Assembly (NCBI GenBank): GCA_027315385.1 | Contig: DAHUYD010000176.1 | Location: 1 to 64,000, forward strand | DNA: 64,000 nt | Direction: 5' to 3' | From: Acidobacterium sp. | Lineage (GTDB): Bacteria > Acidobacteriota > Terriglobia > Terriglobales > Acidobacteriaceae | Shown: positions 27,056 through 36,218 of the stretch, in pieces | How positions within the stretch are numbered: position 1 is the first letter of the stretch | Layout: each line of letters begins with the position of its first letter | The notes under the pieces: model-generated | What the model was told of the DNA's origin: nothing | The model's input: only the letters and a program-made list of their open reading frames with translations | Databases searched by the model: none | Made by a program: the position numbers and the translations under genes

Positions 27056-27532
27056 ATGGCAGTAGATTATTTTCTGAAAATCGACGGTATTGAGGGCGAA
27101 TCCGAGGACGAAAAGCACAAAAAGCAGATTCAGGTCCTCAGTTTTTCCTGGGGTGCCAGCAACGTCTCGTCGGTATCGGGTACGGGCGGATCGGGCGCGG
27201 GTAAGGCCAATTTGTCCGACATCAATATCATGTCGAGCTTCGACAAATCCACACCCGAGCTCTTTAAAAACCTCACCAAGGGGACACACTTCAAGACCGG
27301 AACCCTCGAAGCCGTGAAGTCAGGCTCCGACGGCAAACCGTATCTCAAGGTAGACTTCAAGGAACTTTTCTGCACCAGTCTGCAGATCTCAGCGGCCAGC
27401 GAGATTCCCTCCGTCAGCGCCTCGTTCAGCTACAACGAGATCAAGATCGACTACTCCGCCCAGAACGAGCAAGGCAATCTCGTCACTACCGGTGCGGTTA
27501 CCTACAACCTGAAGGAAAACAAAACTTCGTAA
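27056..27532 (+). CDS. hcp: T6SS inner tube protein Hcp (TssD)
   Basis: The product is 158 residues. Hcp hexamers stack to form the expelled tube. The start MAVDYFLKIDGIEGES and the IQVLSFSWGASN strand are typical, as is the KVDFKELFCTSLQIS block. A Gly/Ser-rich insert (SGTGGSGAGKA) sits in the loop after the second strand. AGAGGAGA precedes the start, the best ribosome-binding site of the operon, fitting a highly made protein. Confidence 0.96.
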   Translation: MAVDYFLKIDGIEGESEDEKHKKQIQVLSFSWGASNVSSVSGTGGSGAGKANLSDINIMSSFDKSTPELFKNLTKGTHFKTGTLEAVKSGSDGKPYLKVDFKELFCTSLQISAASEIPSVSASFSYNEIKIDYSAQNEQGNLVTTGAVTYNLKENKTS

Positions 27533-27544
27533 GGCGGCCGCGTT

Positions 27545-28273
27545 ATGGACGCGCTTTCTCTTTACCGGTCCGGCGACTTACGAGCGGCCGTTAGTGCGCT
27601 TGGCGACGAGTTGAAAAAGCAGCCTCTCGACGCCAGGCGCCGCACTTTCCTCTTTGAGCTGCTGTGCTTTGCCGGCGAGTATGACCGCGCCGAAAAGCAT
27701 CTCGACATCCTTGCCGATGCCAGTTCCGAAGCCGCTGCCGGTGCCATGCTCTACCGCAGCGCGCTCCATGCCGAACGCGAAAGACAGAATATGTTCGCGA
27801 ATGGTACGCTCCCCATGGGAACCGCCCACCCCTCTCCTGCCGGGGACCTGAACGGTGCTGCCTTTGCCGCCCTCTCCGATGCCGACCCTCGCATCGGCTC
27901 TCACCTCGAGGTCTTCATCGCCGGCAGCTATACCTGGATTCCCTTCGCCTACCTCGAATCCGTCGAAACCCAGGCCCCCAAAAGGCTCCGCGATCTCCTC
28001 TGGCTCCCCGCTGTCCTCCGTGCCACTGCGGATTTCCGCCTCCAGGATCTCGGCGAGGTTCTGCTCCCCGTCGTTGCACCCCTTTCCTGGAAGCACTCCG
28101 ATGACGCCGTGCGTCTCGGCCGCGCTACCGTTTGGGAGGAGCATGAGAACTACGGCGCCGTTCCTGTCGGTCAAAAGCTCCTGCTCAGCGCCGAAGAAGA
28201 AATGCCGTTGCTGCAGATTCGCACTCTGAGTTTCCATCAGGAGGAGAGGGCCGAAAGTGCCGCTGCGCGATGA
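27545..28273 (+). CDS. T6SS accessory protein ImpE/TagJ
   Basis: The product has 242 residues and matches the ImpE/TagJ (SciE) family. It has an N-terminal TPR-like helical part (ALSLYRSGDLRAAVSALGDELKKQP, RTFLFELLCFAGEYDRAEKHLD) and the ImpE domain with FIAGSYTWIPFAYLESVE and LRDLLWLPA. In studied systems TagJ binds the TssB sheath subunit and modulates sheath disassembly by ClpV. It overlaps the tssA start by 17 bases. Confidence 0.92.
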   Translation: MDALSLYRSGDLRAAVSALGDELKKQPLDARRRTFLFELLCFAGEYDRAEKHLDILADASSEAAAGAMLYRSALHAERERQNMFANGTLPMGTAHPSPAGDLNGAAFAALSDADPRIGSHLEVFIAGSYTWIPFAYLESVETQAPKRLRDLLWLPAVLRATADFRLQDLGEVLLPVVAPLSWKHSDDAVRLGRATVWEEHENYGAVPVGQKLLLSAEEEMPLLQIRTLSFHQEERAESAAAR

Positions 28274-30092
28274 TCTGCTCAATCCGATTGCGGGGGATAA
28301 TCCTTCTGGCGTAAACCTTCGCTACGATCGCGTCGCCGATCAGATCAAGGAAGCCAGAACCGAGGGCGACGCCTCCATCCTCGGCAATCTCGCCTCGCCC
28401 AAAAAAGCAGATTATAAGCTGGTCATCAAGCTCGCCGAAGAGACCCTCGCCACAAAGAGCAAAGACCTTCAGTTCGCCGCCTGGATCGGTGAAGCCCACG
28501 TCAAGCGCGAAGGCATCGGCATGATCGAGCCCTGCCTCCGCCTCATGCTCGATCTCCAGCAGCAGTTCTGGGACACCGTCTATCCCGAGATCGAAGACGG
28601 CGATCCCGGCATGCGCGCCGTTCCCGTCGAATGGGCCTGCAATCGCATTGCCGACATCCTCCGCGAAGCCCCCATCACCAAAGAGGGCCTCAACTTCTAC
28701 CAGTACCGCGAATCGCGCATCGTCGGGTACGAGGCGGATGCCGAATCCAGCAGCTCCAAACGCGAAGCTCGCGAGATGGCAATTGCCGACGGCAAAGTTA
28801 CCGCCGAGGATTTCGACAAGTCCTTTGCCGCAACGCCCAAATCCTGGTACGTCGCCATGGATGAAGCCCTCGCCGCCGCCAAAGAAACTCTGAACTCCCT
28901 CCAGGTCTATTGCGAAGGGAAGTATGGCGACGATGGACCCGGTTTCGGCAAGCTGCATTCCGCCCTCGATGAAGTTGCACAGGTCGTAAGCAGTCTCCTC
29001 AACGAAAAACGTAAACTCGAGCCCGACGAGCCTCCCCCGCCGGAGCCGGAAGAGATTGTTGAAGAGCAGCCCGAATCCGCCGCGGCCGGCGACTCGGAAC
29101 CCGCTTCTGAATCCGCTCCCGCAACCCGCAGGAAAACCGCCGTCTCGCTGTCCGCCGATCCCGTGGACCGCGACGATGCCATCGCCCGCATTCAGGCTTC
29201 CGCAAAGTTCCTCCAGAACGAAAACCCCGCCAGCCCCGTCGCCTTTCTCGTCCAGTCCGCCCTCCGCCTTGGCGAACTGCGCGAGCAGGGAAGCTCCCCC
29301 GCATGGGATTTCCTCGTCCCCCCCGCCACCGAGCAGCGCCAGAACCTCAAGCGTCTCGCTGCTGAGGGCAACTGGGCCGAACTGCTCAACAACGCGGTCG
29401 CCCTGGTCGGCCAGCCCTGCGGACGCGGCTGGCTCGATGTCTATCGATATATATGGAACGCGAGTAACGAACTGGGCTATTACGCCGTCACCGGCGGCGT
29501 TATCTCTGCCCTTCGCCCCCTTCTCGCCGACATTCCTGAGGTGCCCTCCTGGACCATGAGCGACGACACCCCCACAGCCAATCCCGACACCCGGCGCTGG
29601 CTGGAAGAAATGGTGATCCCGAAGCCGCCCGAGCCGATTGTGGTCGAGCAGGCTTCGCCCGAGCCTGAGCCCGCTGTGTTCGCCCCGTCCGCCCACTCCT
29701 CCCAGGAGGCTTCCGAAGCTGCTGAACCCGACCTGCTCGACGCCGCCAGGGATCTCATGTCGCGCGGCCATCTCAATCAGGCCGTCCAGTTGCTCATGCG
29801 CGATGCCGCCCAGCAGCCCAGCGGACGCGCTCGCTTCCAGCGCCGCCTTCAGGTCGCTCAAATGTGCGCTTCCGCCGGCCAGAAAAAGGTCGCCTACCCC
29901 GTCCTCGAAGAACTGCTCAAGGAAATCGACGATCGCCGCCTCGAAGAGTGGGAAGCCAGCGATATGATTGCGCCCCCCCTCTCCCTGCTCCTCCGCTACG
30001 TCGAAGAGGCCGGTAACCAGGCCCTCCGCGACTCCATTTTTGCAAGGCTCTGCCGCATCGATCCCGTCGCCGCCATGGATTTTTCCCGCTGA
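28257..30092 (+). CDS. tssA: T6SS cap/baseplate protein TssA (ImpA)
   Basis: The product has 611 residues, starting at GTG 28257 shortly after a GGAGGAGAGG stretch. The N-terminal ImpA domain begins LLNPIAGDNPSGVNLRYD and includes LRLMLDLQQQFWDTVYPEIEDGD. The middle is acidic and proline-rich (PPPPEPEEIVEEQPE, about 260-285). A helical C-terminal region follows (ARDLMSRGHLNQAVQLLMRD ... EEWEASDMIAPPLSLLLRY). TssA organises tube and sheath assembly at the baseplate or tip. The long form here matches the class with an extended C-terminal domain. Confidence 0.93.
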   Translation: MPLRDDLLNPIAGDNPSGVNLRYDRVADQIKEARTEGDASILGNLASPKKADYKLVIKLAEETLATKSKDLQFAAWIGEAHVKREGIGMIEPCLRLMLDLQQQFWDTVYPEIEDGDPGMRAVPVEWACNRIADILREAPITKEGLNFYQYRESRIVGYEADAESSSSKREAREMAIADGKVTAEDFDKSFAATPKSWYVAMDEALAAAKETLNSLQVYCEGKYGDDGPGFGKLHSALDEVAQVVSSLLNEKRKLEPDEPPPPEPEEIVEEQPESAAAGDSEPASESAPATRRKTAVSLSADPVDRDDAIARIQASAKFLQNENPASPVAFLVQSALRLGELREQGSSPAWDFLVPPATEQRQNLKRLAAEGNWAELLNNAVALVGQPCGRGWLDVYRYIWNASNELGYYAVTGGVISALRPLLADIPEVPSWTMSDDTPTANPDTRRWLEEMVIPKPPEPIVVEQASPEPEPAVFAPSAHSSQEASEAAEPDLLDAARDLMSRGHLNQAVQLLMRDAAQQPSGRARFQRRLQVAQMCASAGQKKVAYPVLEELLKEIDDRRLEEWEASDMIAPPLSLLLRYVEEAGNQALRDSIFARLCRIDPVAAMDFSR

Positions 30093-30113
30093 CCCTGAAA
30101 GGAGTTTCCCGCT

Positions 30114-30578
30114 TTGCCGCGTTCTGCTTCAGAAACCCTCGTCACCCAGTCGGTCCTCGACCGATTGACCCAGGTCGAGGACTGGCCCACCACCCGCGCT
30201 CAGTCCCTTCGCTTCTTTCGCGATGCCCTCAAGCGCGACCTGGAGTGGCTCCTGAACACCCGCAAACCTCCGCTGGCCGAGCTCTCTTCACGCCCCGCTG
30301 TCCGCGATTCCGTCATCAATTACGGCCTTCCCGATACCACCGCCCTCGGCCTCGCCTCGGCTTCCGACCAGCGCTCCCTGCGCATGGCCATCGAAGCCTG
30401 TCTCGGCGTCTTTGAACCTCGCCTCGCCGGCGTGCACGTTACCCTCGAAAGCGCCGATACCACCGACCGCCGCCTCCGCTTCCACATCGAGGGCAACATG
30501 AAGCTCGATCCCGCTCCCGAAGAAATCGCATTCGATACCGTCCTGGAGCTTTCCAGCGGCGAATACAAAGTGAAGTGA
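30114..30578 (+). CDS. tssE: T6SS baseplate protein TssE (gp25-like)
   Basis: The product is 154 residues of the gp25/GPW lysozyme-like fold family, which in T6SS is a structural wedge part and not a lysozyme. Visible features are SVLDRLTQVEDWP, the RDALKRDLEWLLNTRKPPLAEL block around the EWLLN motif, VINYGLPD, and CLGVFEPRLAGVHVTL. The start is a TTG, with AAAGGAG about 9 bases before it. Rare start use may keep TssE at the low copy expected for the baseplate. Confidence 0.95.
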   Translation: MPRSASETLVTQSVLDRLTQVEDWPTTRAQSLRFFRDALKRDLEWLLNTRKPPLAELSSRPAVRDSVINYGLPDTTALGLASASDQRSLRMAIEACLGVFEPRLAGVHVTLESADTTDRRLRFHIEGNMKLDPAPEEIAFDTVLELSSGEYKVK

Positions 30579-30581
30579 CCC

Positions 30582-32423
30582 ATGCGTGAAGAACTGCTGG
30601 ATTACTACGAACGCGAATTGGCCTATGTCCGCCAGCTCGGCGGCAAGTTCGCCGAGAAGTATCCTCGCGTCGCCAGCCGCCTTCTTCTCGAACCCGACCG
30701 CTGCGACGATCCCCACGTCGAACGCCTCCTCGAATCCTTCGCCTTCATGGCGGCCCGCGTTCACCTCCGCATCGACGACGATTTTCCCGAAGTCACCGCC
30801 GGCCTCCTCGGCATCGTCGCCCCTCACTATCTCCGCCCCATCCCCTCCATGACCATCGTCGAGTGCCAGGTCGATCCGGACCAGGGTAAACAGACCGCCG
30901 GCCAAAAAATTCCCGCGGGAACTTCGCTCGCAACCCGTCGGCTGGTCGACGGCCAGCCCTGCCGCTTCCGCACGGCTTACCCCGTCGAGCTCTGGCCCTT
31001 CGCCGTCTCCGAGTGCGAATGGCGCCAGCCCGAACGATTGTCGGATCCCGTTCGCGTCCCCGGCGCCGCCGGTGTCCTGCGCCTGCAGTTGCAGTGTTCC
31101 CGCGACGTCCTCTTCAGCCAGCTCAACCCTCCCAAACTCGCCTTCCATCTCGCTGGAGAATCCAACGTCGTCTATACCCTCTACGAGCTGCTCTGCCGCA
31201 ACTGCATCGCCATCCTCGTCCGTAACCCGCAGCAGCGCGGCGGCAAAGTCGTTTCCATTCCTGTCTCCCGCCTCCGCCCCATCGGTTTCGATGAGGACGA
31301 GGCGCTGCTCCCTTATCCCCGCAGATCCTTCGACGGCTATCGCCTGCTCCAGGAATATTTCACCTTCTCTGAGAAGTTCCTCTTCTTCGAGCTCGCCGGC
31401 CTCGACGCCATTGCTCAGGCCGCATGCGGCCCCCAGGCCGAAATCCTTTTTTGCTTCTCCCGCTTTGAACGGTCCGAGCGCAGTCAGGATCTCGAAACCG
31501 GCGTTTCCGCCCGTACCCTCCGCCTCGGCTGCACCCCCGTCGTCAACCTGTATTCGCAGGTGGCTGAGCCCATTCTCATTTCCCACACCCGCCACGAGTA
31601 CCCCGTCATTCCCAACTCCCGCCGCCAGGACAAGATGGAAATCCATTCCATCGACGAGGTCACCGCCGCCAGAACTTCCACCCGCGAAAGCATCCCTGTC
31701 GATCCTCTCTACGCCTACCGGTACCAGGCGCGCAGCGCCGCCAATCGCGTCTACTGGCACGCCCTCCGCCGCAGAAACGAGGTCGGCGAGCGCGAACCCT
31801 CCACCATGCACCTCTCCCTCGTCGATATCGACGGATCCATGACCGAGCCCAACGCCCAGGTGCTCACCGTCCGCTGTTCCTGCTCCGATTTCGATCTGCC
31901 CTCCCGCCTTCCTTTCGGCCTCGAAGAGGGTGATTTCGCCGCCGAGGAGTTCCCGGTCGTCCGTCAGATCACCGCCCTCCGCCGCCCTACCCCCAGTTAC
32001 GATCCGCCCCTCGCCAAAGGCCAGTTGTGGCGCCTCGTCTCTCAGCTTTCCCTCAACTATCTGTCGCTTGCCGAGGAGGGTATGACCGCCCTCCAGGAAA
32101 TCCTCCGCCTTCACAACTTCACCGATTCCTCCTACCTCGAAAATCAAATCGGCGGAATTGTGCGGCTCGGCTCCCGCCCCCATTTCGCCATCATGCAGTC
32201 CGCCTATGGCAATCTCCCCGCCCGCGGCACCCGCGTGGAACTCGAACTGGACGAGCGCCAGTTCGTCGGCGGCGGCGTCTACCTTTTCGCCAATGTCCTG
32301 GACCGCTTCCTTGGCAGCTATACCTCAATCAACAGCTTCTGCCAGTTGACGGCGCGCACCAGCCAGAGAAAGGAGCTCCTCGGAGAATGGCCACCGAAAG
32401 CGGGATACAAACCGCTGATCTGA
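30582..32423 (+). CDS. tssF: T6SS baseplate protein TssF (ImpG/VasA)
   Basis: The product is 613 residues, normal for TssF. It starts MREELLDYYERELAYVRQLGGKFAEKYP, the family hallmark, followed by PHVERLLESFAFMAARVHLRIDDDFPEVTAGLL. TssF forms the T6SS wedge with TssG and TssE. Its last 37 bases overlap the start of tssG, so the two are tightly coupled. Confidence 0.96.
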   Translation: MREELLDYYERELAYVRQLGGKFAEKYPRVASRLLLEPDRCDDPHVERLLESFAFMAARVHLRIDDDFPEVTAGLLGIVAPHYLRPIPSMTIVECQVDPDQGKQTAGQKIPAGTSLATRRLVDGQPCRFRTAYPVELWPFAVSECEWRQPERLSDPVRVPGAAGVLRLQLQCSRDVLFSQLNPPKLAFHLAGESNVVYTLYELLCRNCIAILVRNPQQRGGKVVSIPVSRLRPIGFDEDEALLPYPRRSFDGYRLLQEYFTFSEKFLFFELAGLDAIAQAACGPQAEILFCFSRFERSERSQDLETGVSARTLRLGCTPVVNLYSQVAEPILISHTRHEYPVIPNSRRQDKMEIHSIDEVTAARTSTRESIPVDPLYAYRYQARSAANRVYWHALRRRNEVGEREPSTMHLSLVDIDGSMTEPNAQVLTVRCSCSDFDLPSRLPFGLEEGDFAAEEFPVVRQITALRRPTPSYDPPLAKGQLWRLVSQLSLNYLSLAEEGMTALQEILRLHNFTDSSYLENQIGGIVRLGSRPHFAIMQSAYGNLPARGTRVELELDERQFVGGGVYLFANVLDRFLGSYTSINSFCQLTARTSQRKELLGEWPPKAGYKPLI

Positions 32424-33430
32424 AGTTTGCTCCCATCCGCGAAATGCTGGAGAAGGAACCCTTCTGCGTCCGCTTCTTCCAGGCCGTGCGCCTCATGGAG
32501 CGTATCTATCCCGAACGCAACCCCGTTGGCCTTTTCGTTTCGCCCTCCACCGAGGCGGTTCAGTTTTCTTCCGTTCCCACCCTCGCGTTTCCCGCCAGCG
32601 AAATCCAGGACCTGCAAACCGGCAAGGACGGCCGCCCCCGCATGTCCGTCAACTTCATGGGCCTCTCCGCCGCCGTCGGCGTTCTCCCCCACCCCTATAC
32701 CGAATACCTCCTCGAACGCGCCCGCGCCAAAGACCACGCCGCCGCCGACTTCTTCGACATCTTCAACCACCGCATCATCTCGCTCTTTTATCGCGCCTGG
32801 CAGAAATATCGCTTCTACATCGCCTTCGAGCGCACCGGCGAGAACGATAACGTTGTCAGCGCCCGCCTCCTCGATCTCATCGGCCTCGGCACCCCCTCCC
32901 TCACGCGCCGCATGGGCATCGCCGACGAGGCCTGCCTCTACTACGATGGATTGCTGGCCCAGCGCCGCCCCACTGCGCAGGGCCTCAAACAGCTGCTCGA
33001 AGACTATTTCGATGTCCCCGTCGTCATCGAGCAGTTCACCGGAATGTGGCGGCGTCTCCCGCCCGATAACCGCACCGTCCTTTCCGATGGCTTCACCTTC
33101 TCCGAGCAGCTCGGCCTGGGAACCATCGTTGGAGACGAGGTCTTCGATCAGCACGGAGCCGTCACCGTCCGCATCGGGCCCCTCGCCTTCGACCGCTATC
33201 GGGAGTTTTTGCCCGGCGCCCCCGCCAGCACCCAGTTGCGCGAGTGGCTCCGCCTCTATGCGAATCGCGAGTTCGATTTCGTGATCCGCCTCATCCTGAA
33301 ACGCGACGAAGTGCCGCAAATGAAATTGGGCGAGGATGGCCTCACCGCACCCCGCCTCGGACTTGTCAGCTGGATTCGCAACCGGACGCTGAACCGTGAT
33401 CCCGACGAGGCAACTTACCGGTTGAATTGA
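32387..33430 (+). CDS. tssG: T6SS baseplate protein TssG (ImpH/VasB)
   Basis: The product is 347 residues, starting MATESGIQTADLKFAPIREM at 32387 behind GGAG, inside the tssF end. Family features are FCVRFFQAVRLMERIYPERNPVG, VNFMGLSAAVGVLPHPYTEYLLER, FNHRIISLFYRAWQKYRF, and the LEDYFDVPVVIEQFTGMWRRL region. TssG makes the wedge with TssF and binds TssK. A longer upstream frame from 32027 lies inside tssF and is not credible. Confidence 0.96.
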   Translation: MATESGIQTADLKFAPIREMLEKEPFCVRFFQAVRLMERIYPERNPVGLFVSPSTEAVQFSSVPTLAFPASEIQDLQTGKDGRPRMSVNFMGLSAAVGVLPHPYTEYLLERARAKDHAAADFFDIFNHRIISLFYRAWQKYRFYIAFERTGENDNVVSARLLDLIGLGTPSLTRRMGIADEACLYYDGLLAQRRPTAQGLKQLLEDYFDVPVVIEQFTGMWRRLPPDNRTVLSDGFTFSEQLGLGTIVGDEVFDQHGAVTVRIGPLAFDRYREFLPGAPASTQLREWLRLYANREFDFVIRLILKRDEVPQMKLGEDGLTAPRLGLVSWIRNRTLNRDPDEATYRLN

Positions 33431-33461
33431 GCGCAACCAATATCTTCCCTGGAGTCAAGTT

Positions 33462-36179
33462 ATGAGCCTGAACCTGAAGTCCCTGATCGGCAAGGTCGAT
33501 GAAACCGCCCGCGGCATCCTCGAAGCCGCCGCCGGCCTGTGCGTCTCCCGCACCCACTACGACATCGAGGTCGAACACTTCCTGCTCAAGGCGATTGACA
33601 GCTCTGACAACGATTTCGCCTTCATCCTCAGGCAGTATGGTGTCGACCGCTCCCGCCTCACCACCGAGCTGGAAAAAAGCCTCAACCGCCTCAAAACCGG
33701 CAATGCGCGCAGTCCCGCTTTCAGCCCGCAGCTCGTAAAAATGCTCACCGAGGCCTGGACCGTCGCCACCATCGAATACGATGCCGCCCAGATTCGCACC
33801 GGCTTCGCACTCCTCGCCCTGATCACCGACGACGAGCTCGGCCGCCTGATTCGCGATGTCAGCAAAGAGCTCCAGCTCATCCCGCCCGAGGCCCTCCGCA
33901 AGGATTTCTACGCCGTCACCGCAAAATCGCGTGAAGCGAATGTGCCTGCGTTTGCCGGCGCGCCCGGCGAGGCTCCCGGTGGCGCGGCTCCCGGCGCCCC
34001 CAGGCCCGGCGGCAAGTCTCCCCATCTCGATCAATACACCGTCAATATGACCGCCAACGCCAAAGCCGGCAAGATCGATCCCGTCCTCGGCCGCGATCAG
34101 GAAATCCGCCAGGTCGTCGATATCCTCATGCGCCGCCGCCAGAATAATCCCATCCTCACCGGCGAGGCTGGTGTCGGCAAAACCGCTGTCGTCGAAGGTT
34201 TCGCCCTTCGCCTCGCCAGCGGCGATGTGCCTCCTCCCCTGCGCAATGTGCAGCTCCACAGCCTCGACCTCGCCCTCCTTCAGGCCGGGGCGGGCGTTAA
34301 AGGCGAGTTCGAAAATCGCCTCAAGGGTCTCATCGAAGAAGTTAAATCGTCGCCCCATCCCATCATCCTCTTCATCGACGAGGCCCATACCATGATCGGC
34401 GCCGGCGGCCAGGCCGGCCAAAACGACGCCGCCAATCTCCTCAAACCCGCCCTGGCCCGCGGCGAGCTCCGCACCATCGCCGCCACCACCTGGTCGGAGT
34501 ACAAAAAGTTCTTTGAGAAGGATGCCGCCCTCGCCCGCCGCTTCCAGGTCGTCAAGGTCGAAGAGCCCTCCGAACTCCAGTGCAACGTCATGCTCCGCGG
34601 CATTGTGCCTTCTCTTGAAAAGCATCACGACCTGCGCATCCTCGACGAAGCCGTCTCCGCCACCGTCAAACTCTCTCACCGCTATCTTGCCGGTCGCCAG
34701 TTGCCGGACAAGGCCGTCAGCGTCCTCGATACCGCCTGCGCTCGCCTCTCCCTCGGCCAGCACACCATTCCCCCCGCCATCGAGGACTCAACCCGCCGCA
34801 TCGATGACCTCAAGGTCCAGAAGCAGATCCTCCAGCGCGAAACCACCGTCGGCGAGGACCACGCCGAGCGTCTCGCCGCCATCGACGAGCATCTTGCTTC
34901 CGAGCAGCAGACCCTCGCCGGCCTGCAGGCCCAGTGGGAGCAGGAAACAGAACTGGTCCGCGATATTCGCGCCATGCGCCAGGCTCTGGAAACCGGCGCC
35001 GAATCGGTCAATGCCGAAGAAAACGGCAAAGCCGCTCCCAAACCCTCGCTGGAAGCTTTGCGGGATCTCGAGGCTCGGCTTGAGGCCGTTCAGGGCGAGA
35101 ATCCGCTCATCCATGTCTGCGTCGACGAACGCATCGTTGGCGAAGTCATCTCCGCCTGGACCGGCATCCCTCTCGGCAAAATGGTCAAAGACGAAATCGC
35201 CGCCGTCCTCGACCTCGACGGCCACCTTCGCAAGCGCGTCATCGGCCAGGACCACGCCCTCGCCGCCATCGCCCAGCGCATCATTACCTCCCGCGCCCGC
35301 CTCGACGATCCCGCCAAACCCGTCGGCGTCTTCATGCTCGTCGGGCCCAGCGGCGTTGGCAAAACTGAAACCGCCCTCGCTCTCGCCGACCTCCTCTATG
35401 GCGGCGAACGCAATCTCATCACCATCAATATGTCCGAGTTCCAGGAGGCGCATACCGTCTCCACCCTCAAGGGCTCGCCTCCCGGATACGTCGGCTACGG
35501 CGAAGGCGGCGTCCTTACTGAAGCCGTCCGCCGCCGCCCCTATTCCGTCGTCCTCCTCGACGAAGTCGAAAAGGCTCACCCCGATGTCCTCGAGCTCTTC
35601 TACCAGGTCTTCGACAAGGGCAATCTCGAAGACGGCGAAGGCCGCTCGATCGATTTCAAAAACTGCATCATCATCCTCACCAGCAACGCCGGAACCGATA
35701 CGCTGATGAAGCTGACCGCCGATCCTGAAACCATGCCCGACAGTGCCGGCCTCGCCCTCGCTCTCAAGCCCGAACTCAACAAGATCTTCAAGCCGGCATT
35801 CATGGGACGCATGATCGTCATCCCCTATTTCCCGGTCCGCGACGAGGCGCTCAAAATGATCGTTCGTCTCAAAGTCGGCAAAATTCAGCGCCGCCTCCAT
35901 GAGAGTCATAAGATCTCAATGGTCTGCGACGACATCGTCATCGACGAAGTCGCGAAGCGCTGCACCGAAGTCGAAAGCGGCGCCCGCAACGTCGATAACA
36001 TCCTCACCAACACCATGCTCCCTGAAGTCTCGCGCCAGATCCTCAGCCGCATGGCCGAGGAGTCCCTCACCGACCAGGTTCGTGTCGGTGTCGACGGCGA
36101 TGGCCGCTTTGCCTATACCTGGGAGAGCCGTACCCCGGCGGCCGATGTGCCCGGCGATGCGCTGGTTACTCAAAGTTAG
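33462..36179 (+). CDS. tssH: T6SS AAA+ ATPase ClpV (TssH)
   Basis: The product is 905 residues, a Hsp100 hexamer that unfolds the contracted TssB/TssC sheath for reuse. The N-terminal Clp-N domain (about 1-150) is followed by a Gly/Pro-rich linker. D1 has Walker [10 protein letters not shown] (234-242) and Walker B ILFIDEAH (about 302-309). A coiled middle segment follows (about 420-530), then D2 with GPSGVGKTE (628-636) and [14 protein letters not shown]. Both ATPase sites look intact. The C-terminal [14 protein letters not shown] tail is short. GGAG lies 8 bases before the start. Confidence 0.95.
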   Translation: MSLNLKSLIGKVDETARGILEAAAGLCVSRTHYDIEVEHFLLKAIDSSDNDFAFILRQYGVDRSRLTTELEKSLNRLKTGNARSPAFSPQLVKMLTEAWTVATIEYDAAQIRTGFALLALITDDELGRLIRDVSKELQLIPPEALRKDFYAVTAKSREANVPAFAGAPGEAPGGAAPGAPRPGGKSPHLDQYTVNMTANAKAGKIDPVLGRDQEIRQVVDILMRRRQNNPILTGEAGVGKTAVVEGFALRLASGDVPPPLRNVQLHSLDLALLQAGAGVKGEFENRLKGLIEEVKSSPHPIILFIDEAHTMIGAGGQAGQNDAANLLKPALARGELRTIAATTWSEYKKFFEKDAALARRFQVVKVEEPSELQCNVMLRGIVPSLEKHHDLRILDEAVSATVKLSHRYLAGRQLPDKAVSVLDTACARLSLGQHTIPPAIEDSTRRIDDLKVQKQILQRETTVGEDHAERLAAIDEHLASEQQTLAGLQAQWEQETELVRDIRAMRQALETGAESVNAEENGKAAPKPSLEALRDLEARLEAVQGENPLIHVCVDERIVGEVISAWTGIPLGKMVKDEIAAVLDLDGHLRKRVIGQDHALAAIAQRIITSRARLDDPAKPVGVFMLVGPSGVGKTETALALADLLYGGERNLITINMSEFQEAHTVSTLKGSPPGYVGYGEGGVLTEAVRRRPYSVVLLDEVEKAHPDVLELFYQVFDKGNLEDGEGRSIDFKNCIIILTSNAGTDTLMKLTADPETMPDSAGLALALKPELNKIFKPAFMGRMIVIPYFPVRDEALKMIVRLKVGKIQRRLHESHKISMVCDDIVIDEVAKRCTEVESGARNVDNILTNTMLPEVSRQILSRMAEESLTDQVRVGVDGDGRFAYTWESRTPAADVPGDALVTQS

Positions 36180-36218
36180 CGGTGCAGTTCGCCGCATGGA
36201 AGGTGCTGACACAACCCA

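Noticed and set aside
32027-32386. Longer tssG start
   Set aside because: The extension is out-of-frame tssF sequence and not TssG-like; the ATG at 32387 has GGAG and the right N-terminus.
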